This document shows positions 35,701-46,800 of a stretch of DNA of 64,000 bases, piece by piece. Position 1 is the first letter of the stretch. The number at the start of each line of letters is the position of its first letter. The stretch comes from Antedon mediterranea (Eukaryota > Echinodermata > Crinoidea > Comatulida > Antedonidae). Location: the NCBI RefSeq assembly GCF_964355755.1, contig NC_092675.1:16753312-16817311 (forward strand), in the 5' to 3' direction. The notes beneath the pieces were generated by a model. It searched no databases. It was not told the DNA's origin and saw nothing but the letters and a program-made list of their open reading frames with translations. Both the position numbers and the translations under genes were made by a program.

Positions 35701-36900
35701 CTGGTCCAACCAGAACAGAATCAAGTACTTGGTCGTTCTCTTCACTTTCTGCTGATCCAACATATATAATTTTCCATTCTAAATCTGTAAAAGGCATAAA
35801 GAAATTAAAGCCTATACAATATTTCATCCTGAACTGATTTTAAAGGTGTATTGTCCCATAAACACACGAAAAATGAAGATTATTAAAATCAAATTTTTAA
35901 TAGGCCATTTTGTAGTTTTAATTAGTTAGGAAAAAAAAAGTTCACTTATAAAATGACAAAATAAATAAATTCAACCAAAAACCCATTGGCTGGCAGCCAA
36001 TTTGACTATTTTTTGCATTAAATTACTACTTAAATTATTTTTTTCAGGTAAATAATTTTTTTTCAATCCAATTTTGGTCAAAGTGGATAACTATTACTGT
36101 ATGGCATATTCAACAAAAAATATGCAAACAATTATTTTTCAGGGGGACAATAGATCTTTAATTGCATTTTTTGTCATTTTATTTATTAAATGTGATGAAA
36201 CATATAGGCCCTACATATCAAAAGTATTATATAATCTACCATCTGAATCTACAATCATATCATTCTGAGATGGGTTTACAATTCACACTTTAATTTAAAT
36301 CAAAATATGAATGGTTCATTACAAAAATAATATAAAATATAAGAACATCACACTATTTTATTTAAGATGCATTATCCCACAAATTATGAAAAATGAAGAT
36401 TAATTAAATCAGACTTTCAATAGCTTATTTTATACAGTAGTTTTAATAAAGTTATTCTGTAGAAAAAAGAGCCGAATGAAAATAATTAATTATTTATAAA
36501 ATGAACAAAATATTAAGTAAATATTAAATTGAACAAAAAAAACCCATTGGCCATACATTGGCCGGCAGCTAATTTGACTATTTTTACTACAAATTACAGT
36601 TTTTTCAGGTAAATAAATGTTTTTCTGATCCATTTTTTAAAATATCAAAATGGGTAACTATATGTGACATTAAAATGGCATATTCAACAATTTTAAGAAT
36701 TATTATACAGAGGAAAATACATCTTTAATAGAAACAAACATTTTTTTCTGGTTGTTGATAAAATAGAAAGATAATACAGACTTAATCTTACCCTCGGCCA
36801 AATCTTCTAAACATTCAAATGTAATTTCAAATTGAAATGGATTAAGGAAAGATGCAGGATTGTCCAGTACTCGCACGTTGGTTATTTGAACTTTAGACAT
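23768..36900 (-). CDS. ASF1: Histone H3-H4 chaperone ASF1, complete, 4 exons
   Basis: ASF1 binds the H3-H4 dimer and passes it to CAF-1 or HIRA during nucleosome assembly in the nucleus. Exons (minus): 36900-36792, 35784-35669, 31379-31203, 24016-23768; 651 nt, 216 aa, all GT-AG with matching phase. The Ig-like core is strongly conserved: [19 protein letters not shown] in exon 1, [16 protein letters not shown] and VLVGPVPAG in exon 2, [20 protein letters not shown] and YYVNNEY in exon 3, and [12 protein letters not shown] in exon 4. The C-terminal tail (about 60 aa, Ser/Asn/Gln-rich) is divergent, as in the family. Human ASF1A and ASF1B are 204 and 202 aa. Start is the only ATG fitting the family ([11 protein letters not shown]). 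The coding exons are 5% of a 13.1-kb locus swollen by transposons. One copy, so no A/B distinction is made. Confidence 0.97.
24209..24707. mobile_element. Solo LTR, about 499 bp
   Basis: Starts TGTTGTGACGAT and ends GGTCGTAACA, with short inverted ends TGTT/AACA. It is flanked by ATAT on both sides and contains AATAAAG near 24424. No internal retroviral domains lie next to it. In ASF1 intron 3. Confidence 0.55.
25195..25640. repeat. Degenerate repeat modules with TGACGTCA palindromes
   Basis: Three GTGACGTCAT or GATGACGTCATC sites near 25207, 25374 and 25554. Two modules share TTTCGTCATAGCTCAC / TTTGCGTCATAGTTTA followed by ATAGAGCGC / ATAGCGCGC. Old direct repeat, non-coding; part of ASF1 intron 3. 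Confidence 0.45.
28638..29087 (+). pseudogene. GIY-YIG endonuclease domain of a Penelope-like element
   Basis: 149-codon open frame. [18 protein letters not shown] is the GIY-YIG signature in its Penelope form (I-Y-L-I-Y ... Y-V-G-E-T). It is followed by RMTQHRSAI and the family-typical [14 protein letters not shown] cysteine-rich KSCKTC precedes the domain, as in canonical endonuclease-bearing Penelope elements. The upstream RT is broken, so this is a fragment of a dead copy, although this domain alone is still open to residue 149. Confidence 0.8.
29255..29300 (+). ncRNA. Decayed hammerhead-ribozyme-like motif in Penelope 3' end
   Basis: Stem II GGGC/GCCC and GAAA are present, but the CTGATGA box reads AATGATGA and the expected U at the cleavage site is A. 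Related intact-looking cores lie at 51285-51320 and 51378-51412. Confidence 0.35.
30915..30975 (+). mobile_element. tRNA-like SINE fragment (candidate)
   Basis: GTTGCGTGTCCGCGGATAAC followed by B-box-like GAGTTCAAATCTAG; resembles the minus-strand segment at 15098-15175. Weak. Confidence 0.3.
31488..34907. mobile_element. 3.4-kb foldback transposon with about 780-bp inverted arms and TA target site
   Basis: Termini GTCCAGTCAAAAATCACCCT in inverted orientation, each next to TA (31486-31487, 34908-34909). Left arm about 31488-33010 (interrupted by the element at 31761-32509), right arm about 34125-34907. Arms are highly similar, including CCTTCCATAAAATAAAGTGC and its inverse. The centre (about 33010-34125) has no recognisable transposase, so it is non-autonomous. 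TA and the CAGT-type end suggest a Tc1/mariner-mobilised element. In ASF1 intron 2. Confidence 0.75.
31761..32509. mobile_element. 749-bp TA-flanked transposon nested in the left arm
   Basis: Inverted ends CCGTAGTTCCCCGGGTATAA and the complement of TTATACCCGAGGAACTATGG, with the terminal GGGTATAATCCCACC motif repeated at the right end. TA sits on both sides. The uninterrupted sister arm (around 34640, inverted) reads straight through the site, so it shows the empty target. Contains CTAGGC tracts and no supported gene; a 72-codon frame (32065-32283) is not convincing. Confidence 0.8.
35535..35592 (+). mobile_element. MITE family A, right arm only
   Basis: GGGCACATCACACATTTTTT then GTCAAACTAGTTTGATAGTG; opposite arm not seen. 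In ASF1 intron 2, just beyond exon 2. Confidence 0.6.
35844..36700. repeat. About 290-bp imperfect direct duplication in ASF1 intron 1
   Basis: Two copies, about 35844-36130 and 36362-36700. They share GAAAAATGAAGATTA, AACCCATTGGC..GCAGC.AATTTGACTATTTTT, TTTTTTCAGGTAAATAA and AATGGCATATTCAAC. Related scraps occur at 57515-57560 and 59630-59700, so this is a dispersed family. Confidence 0.6.
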
Positions 36901-37590
36901 GTTTCCCTAAATTTCTCAACAATATTTATTATTATAAATATAAATAAGGATTGCAATAGATTTCGGACTGAATCTACTTGTAGTTGAACTTCACTTTATT
37001 TTTTTTTCCTGAAAGAAAAACAGTACAATACAATTTGTCAATAAAATTAATATTTTAAAACCATTACTAATATAGAGTTCTGCGGTGTGACTAGCTAGCT
37101 AACCAAAAAATAGGTTCAACGCTACTACATGTTGATCAACTATATAGATCTGTATTTCTATCAAATTATGTATCTTAGCTTTTTTTTTAAACTTAAACTG
37201 TAGTTGAAGAATAAATAGATTAATTATTAAAAACAAATATTTAGTGATCTTTTGAAATTTTAGGTTGCTTTTATTGAAAATTATTAAGTTTTAAAATGAC
37301 TACTTTAATAAATCTATTCCAAACCATTGGTGACCTTGGAGTCACTCAGGCAGGTTGAACGCATTTTTTGGTTGGCTAGCAACCACGCAGCGCCATCTAC
37401 CATGACATCAGCACCGCAAAACTCTATTGGCACAAATATTTAAAAAAAAGGATGAGGATATACGTAAAGCCGCTGGACGTATAACGTTTATTTTGTTATA
37501 CTGTACCATACAATAGCCTCAACACAAACCCACGTCACACAGGTGGCTTGCAGAAAAACCCTTTCCATAAATAAAAGAACGGAAAAAAGG

Positions 37591-37717
37591 TAATCCTAAA
37601 TGACGTGAATTAACACGGTGACATCTAAATGCTCTATAATTGGTTGCCTGTCGCGGTACGTATAAGTATAACAGTTGTTATACTGTAAGTACCGTCGCTG
37701 TACGTATAGCCAGTCCA
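37591..37717 (+). repeat. Dispersed repeat, copy 2 (pair with 22-141)
   Basis: Same 120-bp unit as 22-141, including TGCTCTATAATTGGTTGCCT and GTACGTATAGCCAGTCC. Separated by 37 kb, same orientation. Confidence 0.75.
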
Positions 37718-38759
37718 AAAAACAACAAAAAACTCATTATAATAAACTTCAGCAGCTTTATGAAAAAAAAAAAGAAACAAATGAACACTAAATCCTAAAC
37801 AATAAAATAATAATAATAAAACCCTGATTTATGTAAATTTAATAAATAATATTACTAGGCCTATTTGTTATTGTTGTATTCAATCTGAATTCTTATGAGC
37901 TTTTTTATAATTAGCAGCAGGCTTCACTTTTTCAAATTTGCACATTCTTTTTACCGCAAATGATACAGTAACCTCTAGTACTAGGGTGAACAGACGATCG
38001 AGGCCATCATGGAGACGATAGGGCTCATTTTTAATGTGCCCGATCGTCTTATACGTTGGCCCGTCTTATATAAGTGACCGAGTTTTACACAACAGACCTG
38101 TTTGAAAATATATTTTATTATCATCGACATCAGTTTACTGACTAGGCCTATAGTAGTAGAGGCCTAGCTAGGCCCTAGTCGCAAAAACGATTCCAGGCCA
38201 ACTTTAGGCCTGGTGTCTTTACTATGTGGATTTTTACGAAACTTTGTTGTCAGATTTATTTATAAAATGTCATACATTTTTAGATAGTGATTAACCTGTT
38301 TTTATATAGGCCTATCGATGCCGTGTAAGTAACGTTGACTTTGTTTGTTGATCTCACCGGGCCATATTTTCATATTTAAAATCGTATTATTAACTTTGAA
38401 AATCTATAATTAAATTGATCATGACTAACCATAGTCAATTTACTTTCTATACTACGTATTCACAATTATTGTGAGGAGTAAATGCGTTGGGTTTCTGAAA
38501 CAAAAATCGAATGACTAAAATTAAATTATTTTTATAGATTCTGTAAGTAAATGCGATGTTATCGTTGATTGATTGTACGATTTTGAGTTGTATTTTGTGC
38601 ACACTACCATTTCGTTGGGTCTTCCGTGCTTGGCTTTTGCGTGCAGTTTTCTCTCTGTTGTATGGTCTTAGCTTTAGAAGCATCCATCAATATTTTTTTT
38701 TAAAATAATATAAAAATTAGTTTTTCGGTATTTAGATTTTTTTTATTTTGTTTTATTTA

Positions 38760-39097
38760 TGCACTTGTCAATTGTATGACTCACTATACGACCCCCGGGA
38801 GAGGTGCGTCATGGGTGCGTCATTTACAAATAATTACTGACGCAGGGGTGCGTCAAAAAACCTAGATGGTACGTCACATCAATGATCAAGGTGTGTCAAT
38901 GTCCGTCACTTTACCACCCACCATATCATAAACAACATGGTCACAGTGCGTCAAAATGGGTGCGTCATGGTCACCTAAAGGTAAGTCACCTTTTTGACGC
39001 ACGGGTGCGTCATGGTATTCAAAAGTATGACGCACATCGGACAAATGACGCACCTCTCCCGGGGGTCGTATAGTGGGTCATACAATTGACAAGTGCA
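38760..39097. mobile_element. 338-bp MITE filled with TGACGCA motifs
   Basis: Inverted ends of at least 45 bp (TGCACTTGTCAATTGTATGA at the left, inverse at the right; inner part CCCGGGAGAGGTGCGTCAT). TTA lies on both sides (38757-38759, 39098-39100). The interior is mostly copies of GTGCGTCA/TGACGCAC in both orientations. A 63-codon frame over it is an artefact. Confidence 0.8.
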
Positions 39098-39856
39098 TTA
39101 GACTGACCCCTACCTACTACTAGTCTACTACTACCCCTAGCATATACCGCCAGGTTTCTGCAGCTCCTCCTACACACTTACTACACACAGTCACAGACAC
39201 ACTGCTGAGTGCTGCGATTGGTGGACTATTACTTCTACTTTGACAGAGCTTCTATCTATCTGCTAGGCTAGAGAGTAGATAGAGGCCTAGTATTTATACC
39301 GGATCCGTATTTTACCATACACATAACAGGCCTATAGCCTACATTAGTACATATATACAGGCCTAGCTAGACCTAATAGCCTAGCTAGCCTAGTGAATTA
39401 CTTCACTTATTTAATAAGAACAATATACACCACATACCTAAAAATATGTGTAAACAGCTAACAAAATATTTATACAACAATATATATAAAACAGTTAATT
39501 ATTCATTGCTGATAGTAGTAGAAATTTCACGTAAATTAATCAATGAAAATCAAATCTTTAGCTATCTGTAAATAATTCGCGCGAAGTACATTCGATTTAA
39601 CAAAACTAAAGGTCAAAGTACAAAATAATTACTTTGTATTCCCTATCATCAATAGCTTATTTTTAAAAAACTTTTCAATAGTAAGTAAAAAAAAATAGAT
39701 AAATTAATCGATATATTTTATAGAATTGTAAGTTAAGTTATTCTAGTAAATATATTTAAATGTGTTTATTTATTATTAAATGAGGTCATGAATTTAATGA
39801 CCTCAGAAAGTATGGGGTTTATCTTCTTCTACGTAAAGATCATAGCCTTGTCACCC

Positions 39857-40055
39857 TAAAGCTTGGTTCCCACTAGCGACGCAACGCAAGGACGTAGTGT
39901 AAACGCAACGCAAGCATTTTAACCAATGGCAAGCGAAGTTATAGACAGTTGTTAGCAATCACAAGCAAATAAGCCATCGCTTGTGATTGGTCAATTCGCT
40001 TTATTTGCGTTGCGTTTACGTCCTTGCGTTACGTTCAAGTGGGAACCACGCTTTA
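39857..40055. mobile_element. MITE family C, copy 1
   Basis: Inverted ends CTAAAGCTTGGTTCCCACT and AGTGGGAACCACGCTTTAG. Next inside come direct and inverted GACGCAACGCAAGGACGTA and AAACGCAACGCAAGC. The central part contains AATCACAAGC and GCTTGTGATTGG. A second copy is at 48573-48749. Confidence 0.8.
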
Positions 40056-40842
40056 GGCAAAATATTTAAATTAACTGTACTGTATACTTTCTTTGGTAAT
40101 ACCATAGAGAAAACTAATAACTCCACGATAATACTCGCACTGCTCTGTTTTTTCGTCATTTATAGGAATATATTTTATACCTTCATGTTTTAATGAAGCA
40201 AGGCTACAATACTAACATCATGTTCATGTACTTAAGTCCTGTATATCATCTTTTATTATCATGTATGTGATCATCCCTCGGTTCACTTTTTCCTATTAAA
40301 TAATCCTGGCTCATAGTCATAGGCGAAATGTTCAGAATCCGTAGCCATACAACCCTGGACTTTTGTGTATTCATTTTTTTTCACGACAATAATAATTAAT
40401 ATTTATTGTAGATTATGAGTAATGCTTTGATTTCATTAATGTCTTTAAAAATGTTCGAATCCTAACAATGGAATAGTCCCAAGCGCTGAAAGCATGGGAT
40501 GGATGATCGATCAATTATGCCTACAACAAAAGCACGTGGAATTTAAGGTTACATAAATAGACGTACATGTTTTAAACTGATAGAAATAGAAATGTTTTTT
40601 ATCTGAATTCTAAATTGTATTATGTCAATCATATCTAATGATAAGAGATTACGTGAAAAAATGTTCTTGCTCCGATCCACAGAGGGCGCAGATTTATCAA
40701 GGCAACCGTGCCGTAGAAGAAGTGACGTACAAACCGAATTTTACAGTCTTTTTGTGGTCTTTGTTTTGTTTTTAATTTTTAGTATTAGTTTGCCAAAAGG
40801 AAATTAACAATTGAAATCAATACACTCATATCTATCTGTACA

Positions 40843-43800
40843 ATGGAACCATCATTTACATTTTCGTGTTCACTCGTTGGTCATGAGGGAGATGTTCGTG
40901 CAATTTCTGCCGGTACTCATCCTTCTGAATCAAGTATTCTTACGGCTTCCCGCGACCGGACATCCCGGCTATGGGTGAAGTCAAGGTATGTCCGCCTAAG
41001 CCTAGGTCTACGTAGTACACGTCTACAGCGCCTACTACTATGACTGAAATACTCATTTGAAACATTGGATTAGGCCTAGGCTAGGCAGTAGTGATAGATG
41101 TTTGTTAATAAAATAATTTAATAATTTATAAAAAATGTATTTGTTATATATGCATGTTGTAACGACGCCTTTGGCGTGCCATAATTGTTCTCTCTCTTCT
41201 CTGAATAAATGTTGAGTTGTACACGCTGTGTTTAGAGCCCTTACTTTACATTATAATCTACTATATACAACATAAATTTTGGCGACGAGGATGAGCATGG
41301 CAGTTATAATAGGAAAGGTGGAAGAATTTGATTCATCTTTAGAAGCTTGGGATTCGTATACCGAACGGTTAGATCAATATTTTGTAGCCAACAAGGTCGA
41401 TGATGATCGGAAGGTACCGGCATTGCTTGCACTCATCGGACCGAAAACGTACACGCTACTAAAGAATTTGTGTTCACCGGAGAAACCAGCGACACTGTCT
41501 TACGCAGATTTAATTACAAAGCTCACGACACATCTTTGCCCAAAGCCATCGGAAATCGCGGAACGATTTTGGTTCTACAAAAGAGAACAGCATAGCGGGG
41601 AAAGCATTGCTTCATACATTGCTGAACTACGAAGGTTAGCCATTCATTGCAATTTCGGAAACACTTTGACCTCGACACTGCGAGACATTTTCGTCTGCGG
41701 GTTGCGTCAAGAGAACATTCAGAAACGTTTACTGGTGGTTCATGACCTTAAATTAGATGATGCAATTAAAACCGCTGTAGCTATGGAAACAGCAAGTCGT
41801 GATGCTACAGAATTTCAAAAAACAAGGACACCAAATACTACAGGTGAGAGCAATGTAAATAAGTTTACTACAAAAAATTACCAATCTAAAAGACACCAAG
41901 GTCATAAACAAAGTAAAGCATCTACACACTGTTACAGATGTGGTAATACAGGCCATAAAGCTGATCGCTGCAGGCACATACATACTGTTTGCAATTACTG
42001 TTCCAAGGAAGGACATCTAGAAAAAGTATGCATGAAGAAAAAGAAAGACAATAATGTGTCAAAGCCTAACACTGGTAACCTTAAAAAGAATGTACAGTAT
42101 GTACAGGGAGAGGAAGTCAACTATGAACCTATGCTATATGCAAATCATAAGTCAAAAGTGGAGCCAATTATAGTGGTTGCATCTATAAATGGAAAGAAAA
42201 TCCCTATGGAATTGGACACTGGATCATCAGTATCACTGATTCCAGAGTTGACCTACAAGAAAGCATTCCAGTCGTTACCATTACAGAAAACTACAATTAG
42301 GTTGAAAACATATTCTGGTGAGACTATTGTACCAATAGGCATGCTAAATACTAAAGTGTGTCTTAACAATCATGAAGAAATTGCAGAGTTATTGGTCGTT
42401 CCATTGAACGGACCAGCCTTATTCGGACGTGATTGGCTAAAGAAGTTTAAATTAGATTGGCATGAAATAAAAGCCATTGATGAGGCAAAAGCAACAACTA
42501 AAGGTCTGGATGAAATTTTAGAAAAACATAAAGCTGTTTTTAAAGATGAATTGGGGAAACTGGAGAATATTAAAGCTAGTATCTACATCACTGAAAACAG
42601 CAAACCACAGTTCCACAAGCCAAGAAATGTCCCATATTCAATGAGGGACAAGGTCGAAAAAGAGCTTGGACGACTACAAAATCAAGAGATTATTAGCCCT
42701 GTGAAATACAGCGAATGGGCAGCTCCCATTGTACCTGTACAGAAGAAGTCAGGGCAAGTTAGAATCTGTGGTGACTTTAAAGTTACAATTAATCCTGTGA
42801 TGAAAGTAGAACAGTACCCATTACCTAAAATAGAAGATATCTTTGCATCTCTAGCAGGAGGTCAGAAATTTACAAAAATTGACCTTAAACAAGCATATTT
42901 ACAGATGGAAGTGGAAGACACTTCAAAGGAACTGTTAACTATTAATACGCATAAAGGGTTATTTAGATATAACCGACTTCCATTTGGTGTAGCCTCAGCT
43001 CCTGCAATCTGGCAAAGAGCGATGGACCAGGTACTGCAAAATGTACCCTTTACATCTTGCATATTGGATGATATGATCATCAGCGGAAAAACAACTGAGG
43101 AACACTTAAAAAACTTGGACACAGTTTTAGAGAGATTAGAGAAATACAACTTAAGAGTAAATCGTGAGAAATGTGAGTTTTTCAAAGAAGACATCACATA
43201 CTGTGGTCATGTGATAACTGAAAAAGGGTTACAGAAATCCCCTGACAAGATACATGCAGTTATCAATGCGCCAAAACCTGACAACAAACAGCAAATGCGA
43301 TCATTCTTGGGTTTGATAAATTACTATCGTAGGTTTTTGCCAAACTTATCGTCCATAGTCGCACCCCTGAATGAACTCTTACAAAATGAAAAAACTTGGA
43401 AATGGACAAATTCATGTGATGAAGCTTTTAAAGCGGTCAAAGAACTTATAACTTCAGACCAAGTTCTATGCCACTATAATCCTGAACTAACAGTTAAACT
43501 AGCCTGTGATGCATTGCCATACGGCCTTGGTAGCGTTCTTTCACATATTATGCCAGATGGAAAGGAAAGACCAATTGCATTTGCTTCTCGCTCCTTAACA
43601 AAAGCTGAAAAGGGCTATGCCCAAATAGATAAGGAAGCATTAGGACTTTATTGGGGAATACAAAAGTTTCATACTTACCTGCATGGCCGACATTTTACTT
43701 TGGTTACAGATCATAAGCCGCTAGTAAGCATCTTGCATCCACAAAAGTCAATTCCAGCAATGACTGCTGCAAGACTACAAAGATATGCCCTTTACCTATC

Positions 43801-46800
43801 TGGACATACATATGATATCGAATATCGCAACACGCACGCTCATGGGAATGCTGATGGATTGAGTAGATTGCCTATACCTACAGATGTGATTGATTACGTC
43901 GATGAGGCATCTACATTCTACACCTCCCAGATTGAAAGGTTGCCGATATCAAGTACAGAAATACGGAAAGAAACACAGAAAGATCAGATTCTGTCACATG
44001 TATTAGATACTGTTTTAAAAGGGACTAACAAACTTCCTGACAAAGAAGCGTACACACCCTACAAGCGCCGTCTTACAGAACTTACTTGCCATCAAGGGTG
44101 TTTAATGTGGGGAAATCGAGTACTAATTCCAGATAGACTTCGTGCTGCTATTCTTAATGAAATACATGATGGACACATTGGGATTGTTAAGATGAAAAAC
44201 TTAGCTCGCTCTTACATCTGGTGGCCTAACATTGATTGCGAAATTGAACAAGTTTGTAAATCTTGTATCGGTTGCCAGCAAACAAGCAAAATGCCAAAAT
44301 CCGCACCAGTACACCCTTGGGAGTGGCCATCTGCCCCATGGGATCGCTTACATATAGATTTTGCAGGGCCATTCATGAACTCTATGTTTTTAATTGTTGT
44401 TGACGCCCATAGCAAATGGCCAGAAGTTTATCCAATGAGATCTACTACAGCACAACTGACTATTGAGAAATTGCGAATTATGTTTAGCCAATATGGTATT
44501 CCCAGACAAATTGTATCGGACAACGGTCCTCAATTTAAGTCGGAGGAATTTACAGATTTCATGAAAGCAAATGGTATTCGACATACCACATCATCCCCAT
44601 ATCACCCCAGAACAAATGGCCTAGCAGAGAGATTTGTGCAAACGTTTAAATTGGCCATTAAGCAAGCAAGAGGAAACAGTTGTCGTTCATTACAGCAACA
44701 TCTGAGTACATTTCTGTTTAAGTACAGAACAACTCCTCATACACTTACCAAGGAAACACCTGCAAAATTACTCTACGGACGCAATCTACGAACGCGTTTG
44801 GATCTTTTGAAACCGGATCTAACAGCTACTGTCTTGAAAGGTCAAGATCGTATGAAGTTTGCAAAACATTGTGGAACCAGTATCCGAGAGTTTCAACCCG
44901 GACAATCAGTAATGGTCCGTGATTATCGTAACACAAACCAGAAATGGATACCAGCTCAAATACAAGGAAAAACTGGTCCACTATCTTACACAGTTGACAC
45001 AGGACTTGGAACAGTATGGAGGCGTCATGCTGATCAACTACACCCAACTATGGTGAATGTCACTCCTACAGAAATATTCACCCAGGATGACCATGTTCCA
45101 GAAATACTAAATCCAACAGACGCTCCACAATCAGATAACCTTACTCGAAATGTTAACGCCGACACACCTGTTACAACTGGCAGCGCATCTCTTACACAAG
45201 AAACTGCACCCATACGTCGATATCCAAAAAGAAATAATATTCGCCCACCAAAGAGACTAGACTTGTAAATAGACATGAAACAAGAAGTTGATTTTAGTTG
45301 AACTTTATTATTCATTATTGCATTGAAAGATATTATACAGAAAACTTTGATTGAAACATTATAATTACGAATGATTACAGAACAGTACAGAACTCTAGAA
45401 TCTAGTCTTTACTATTCTTAAAATGGTAGGGAGGATGTGTTATATATGCATGTTGTAACGACGCCTTTGGCGTGCCATAATTGTTCTCTCTCTTCTCTGA
45501 ATAAATGTTGAGTTGTACACGCTGTGTTTAGAGCCCTTACTTTACATTATAATCTACTATATACAACAGTATTAATTTCTTTTAAATATTAATTATTATT
45601 ATTATTAATATTATAGTAATAGTATTATTATAATATTAATTTAATTATTTATAGATAGACAAGTAACATAGCCTTTTAAATAAGCCTAACATATAATTTA
45701 ATTAACGATGATCGATTGACACTCTTTCTCTTTTTATTGTTATCTTTAATAATATAGCCTAAATAATATTACAAAAATAACTGCCCATAAAACATAAAAT
45801 CACTACCATTTGGTTGAGTACACTACAACCACTTCTACAATACAAAACATTTCTTCTTATTTAATTTTTTATCCAAAATGGATAAAATTGCTAATATATT
45901 AATAATAGTTAATACAATATTTTAATTTGTTTCTTTTTCAGTGAGGGAGCCTCATACTTTGAAGGACTGAGTATGAGAGGTCATGAGAATTTTGTAAGCT
46001 CCCTTTGTGTACTACCGCCATCGGACAAGTACCCAACCGGCCTTATTATGACAGGTAGCAATGATTACAATATCAATGCTTATACATTGGACAGTGTTCT
46101 ACCAGTATATACACTTAAAGGCCATGTTAACACAGGTAAACAAGTTTATGGGTTTTGTTTCTTGTTGTGCATATTACTTGCAGGGCCTCCTTAATATCTT
46201 GAAAACCGCTACTAAAAAGTTTACATTTACATTGTTTAAGAAGAATTCGATCCAACTTGGCCCTAAACCGTCTCGGCCAAAGTCAAGTCGGCTCCTAGTC
46301 AAGTCGGCCCCACGTCAACTCGGCCTTAATTCAACTAGGCCTCAAGTCAACTCGGCCTCACATCAACTCGGCCAAAAACTAATCTGTCAACTCAGCCCCA
46401 ATAAAGTATGGAACGCAAAAAGCAAAGCGAAATGACAAAATAATAATATAATTTTAAATATATTATTTTTTATAAACATTTTTATTTTACTGTAATCTAA
46501 TAATTATCTATCTATATCTAAGAATATTTTGATTCATTCTGGGAAAATTCTTGTATGTATCAAAATAAGCTATATAGGCCTAGGCCTACATAGCAAACAC
46601 ATACTGAGACTAAACAATTACATCACAACTAATAATATTTAAATAAATACTACCTATCAATTAAACAAAAAACAACCAAGTGTGTTATAATTTATTTTGA
46701 ATTTTCCGTTTTATTTTGTCTAGGCCTATGTGTAGGCCTAACCTTATTAATCCTGCCATTATAATATTAACTATTAGCACTTTTTGCGTTCTATACTTTA

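Larger units (their letters stand above)
36901..40842. promoter_or_regulatory. Divergent ASF1-PLAA spacer
   Basis: Both genes read outwards from this 3.9-kb region, so both promoters must lie here. No TATA box could be assigned. Contents: a dispersed repeat (37591-37717), an imperfect inverted sequence around GACGATCGAGG (37990-38090), CTAGGC tracts (38140-38200, 39240-39400), and MITEs at 38760-39097 and 39857-40055. Open frames such as 40622-40807 look like 5' untranslated or random sequence. Confidence 0.5.
41142..45568 (+). mobile_element. Intact Ty3/Gypsy (Mag/SURL-like) LTR retrotransposon, 4427 bp
   Basis: Two 131-bp LTRs (41142-41272, 45438-45568), read by eye as identical, both TG...CA. 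They are flanked by a 5-bp target duplication GTATT (41137-41141, 45569-45573). Primer-binding site TGGCGACGAGG, purine tract ahead of the 3' LTR, and a single uninterrupted gag-pol frame. No envelope-like gene. Identical LTRs and an open frame mean a recent insertion and possible activity. In PLAA intron 1, sense orientation. Confidence 0.95.

Noticed and set aside
38882-39073. 63-codon frame in the ASF1-PLAA spacer
   Set aside because: Falls wholly inside the TGACGCA MITE.
45438-45568. Envelope gene making the Ty3 element an errantivirus-like retrovirus
   Set aside because: Only about 170 bp separate the pol stop from the 3' LTR, and no further ORF is present.
46061-46435. 124-codon plus-strand frame overlapping PLAA exon 2
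   Set aside because: Wrong frame of exon 2 running into an intronic inverted-repeat element.
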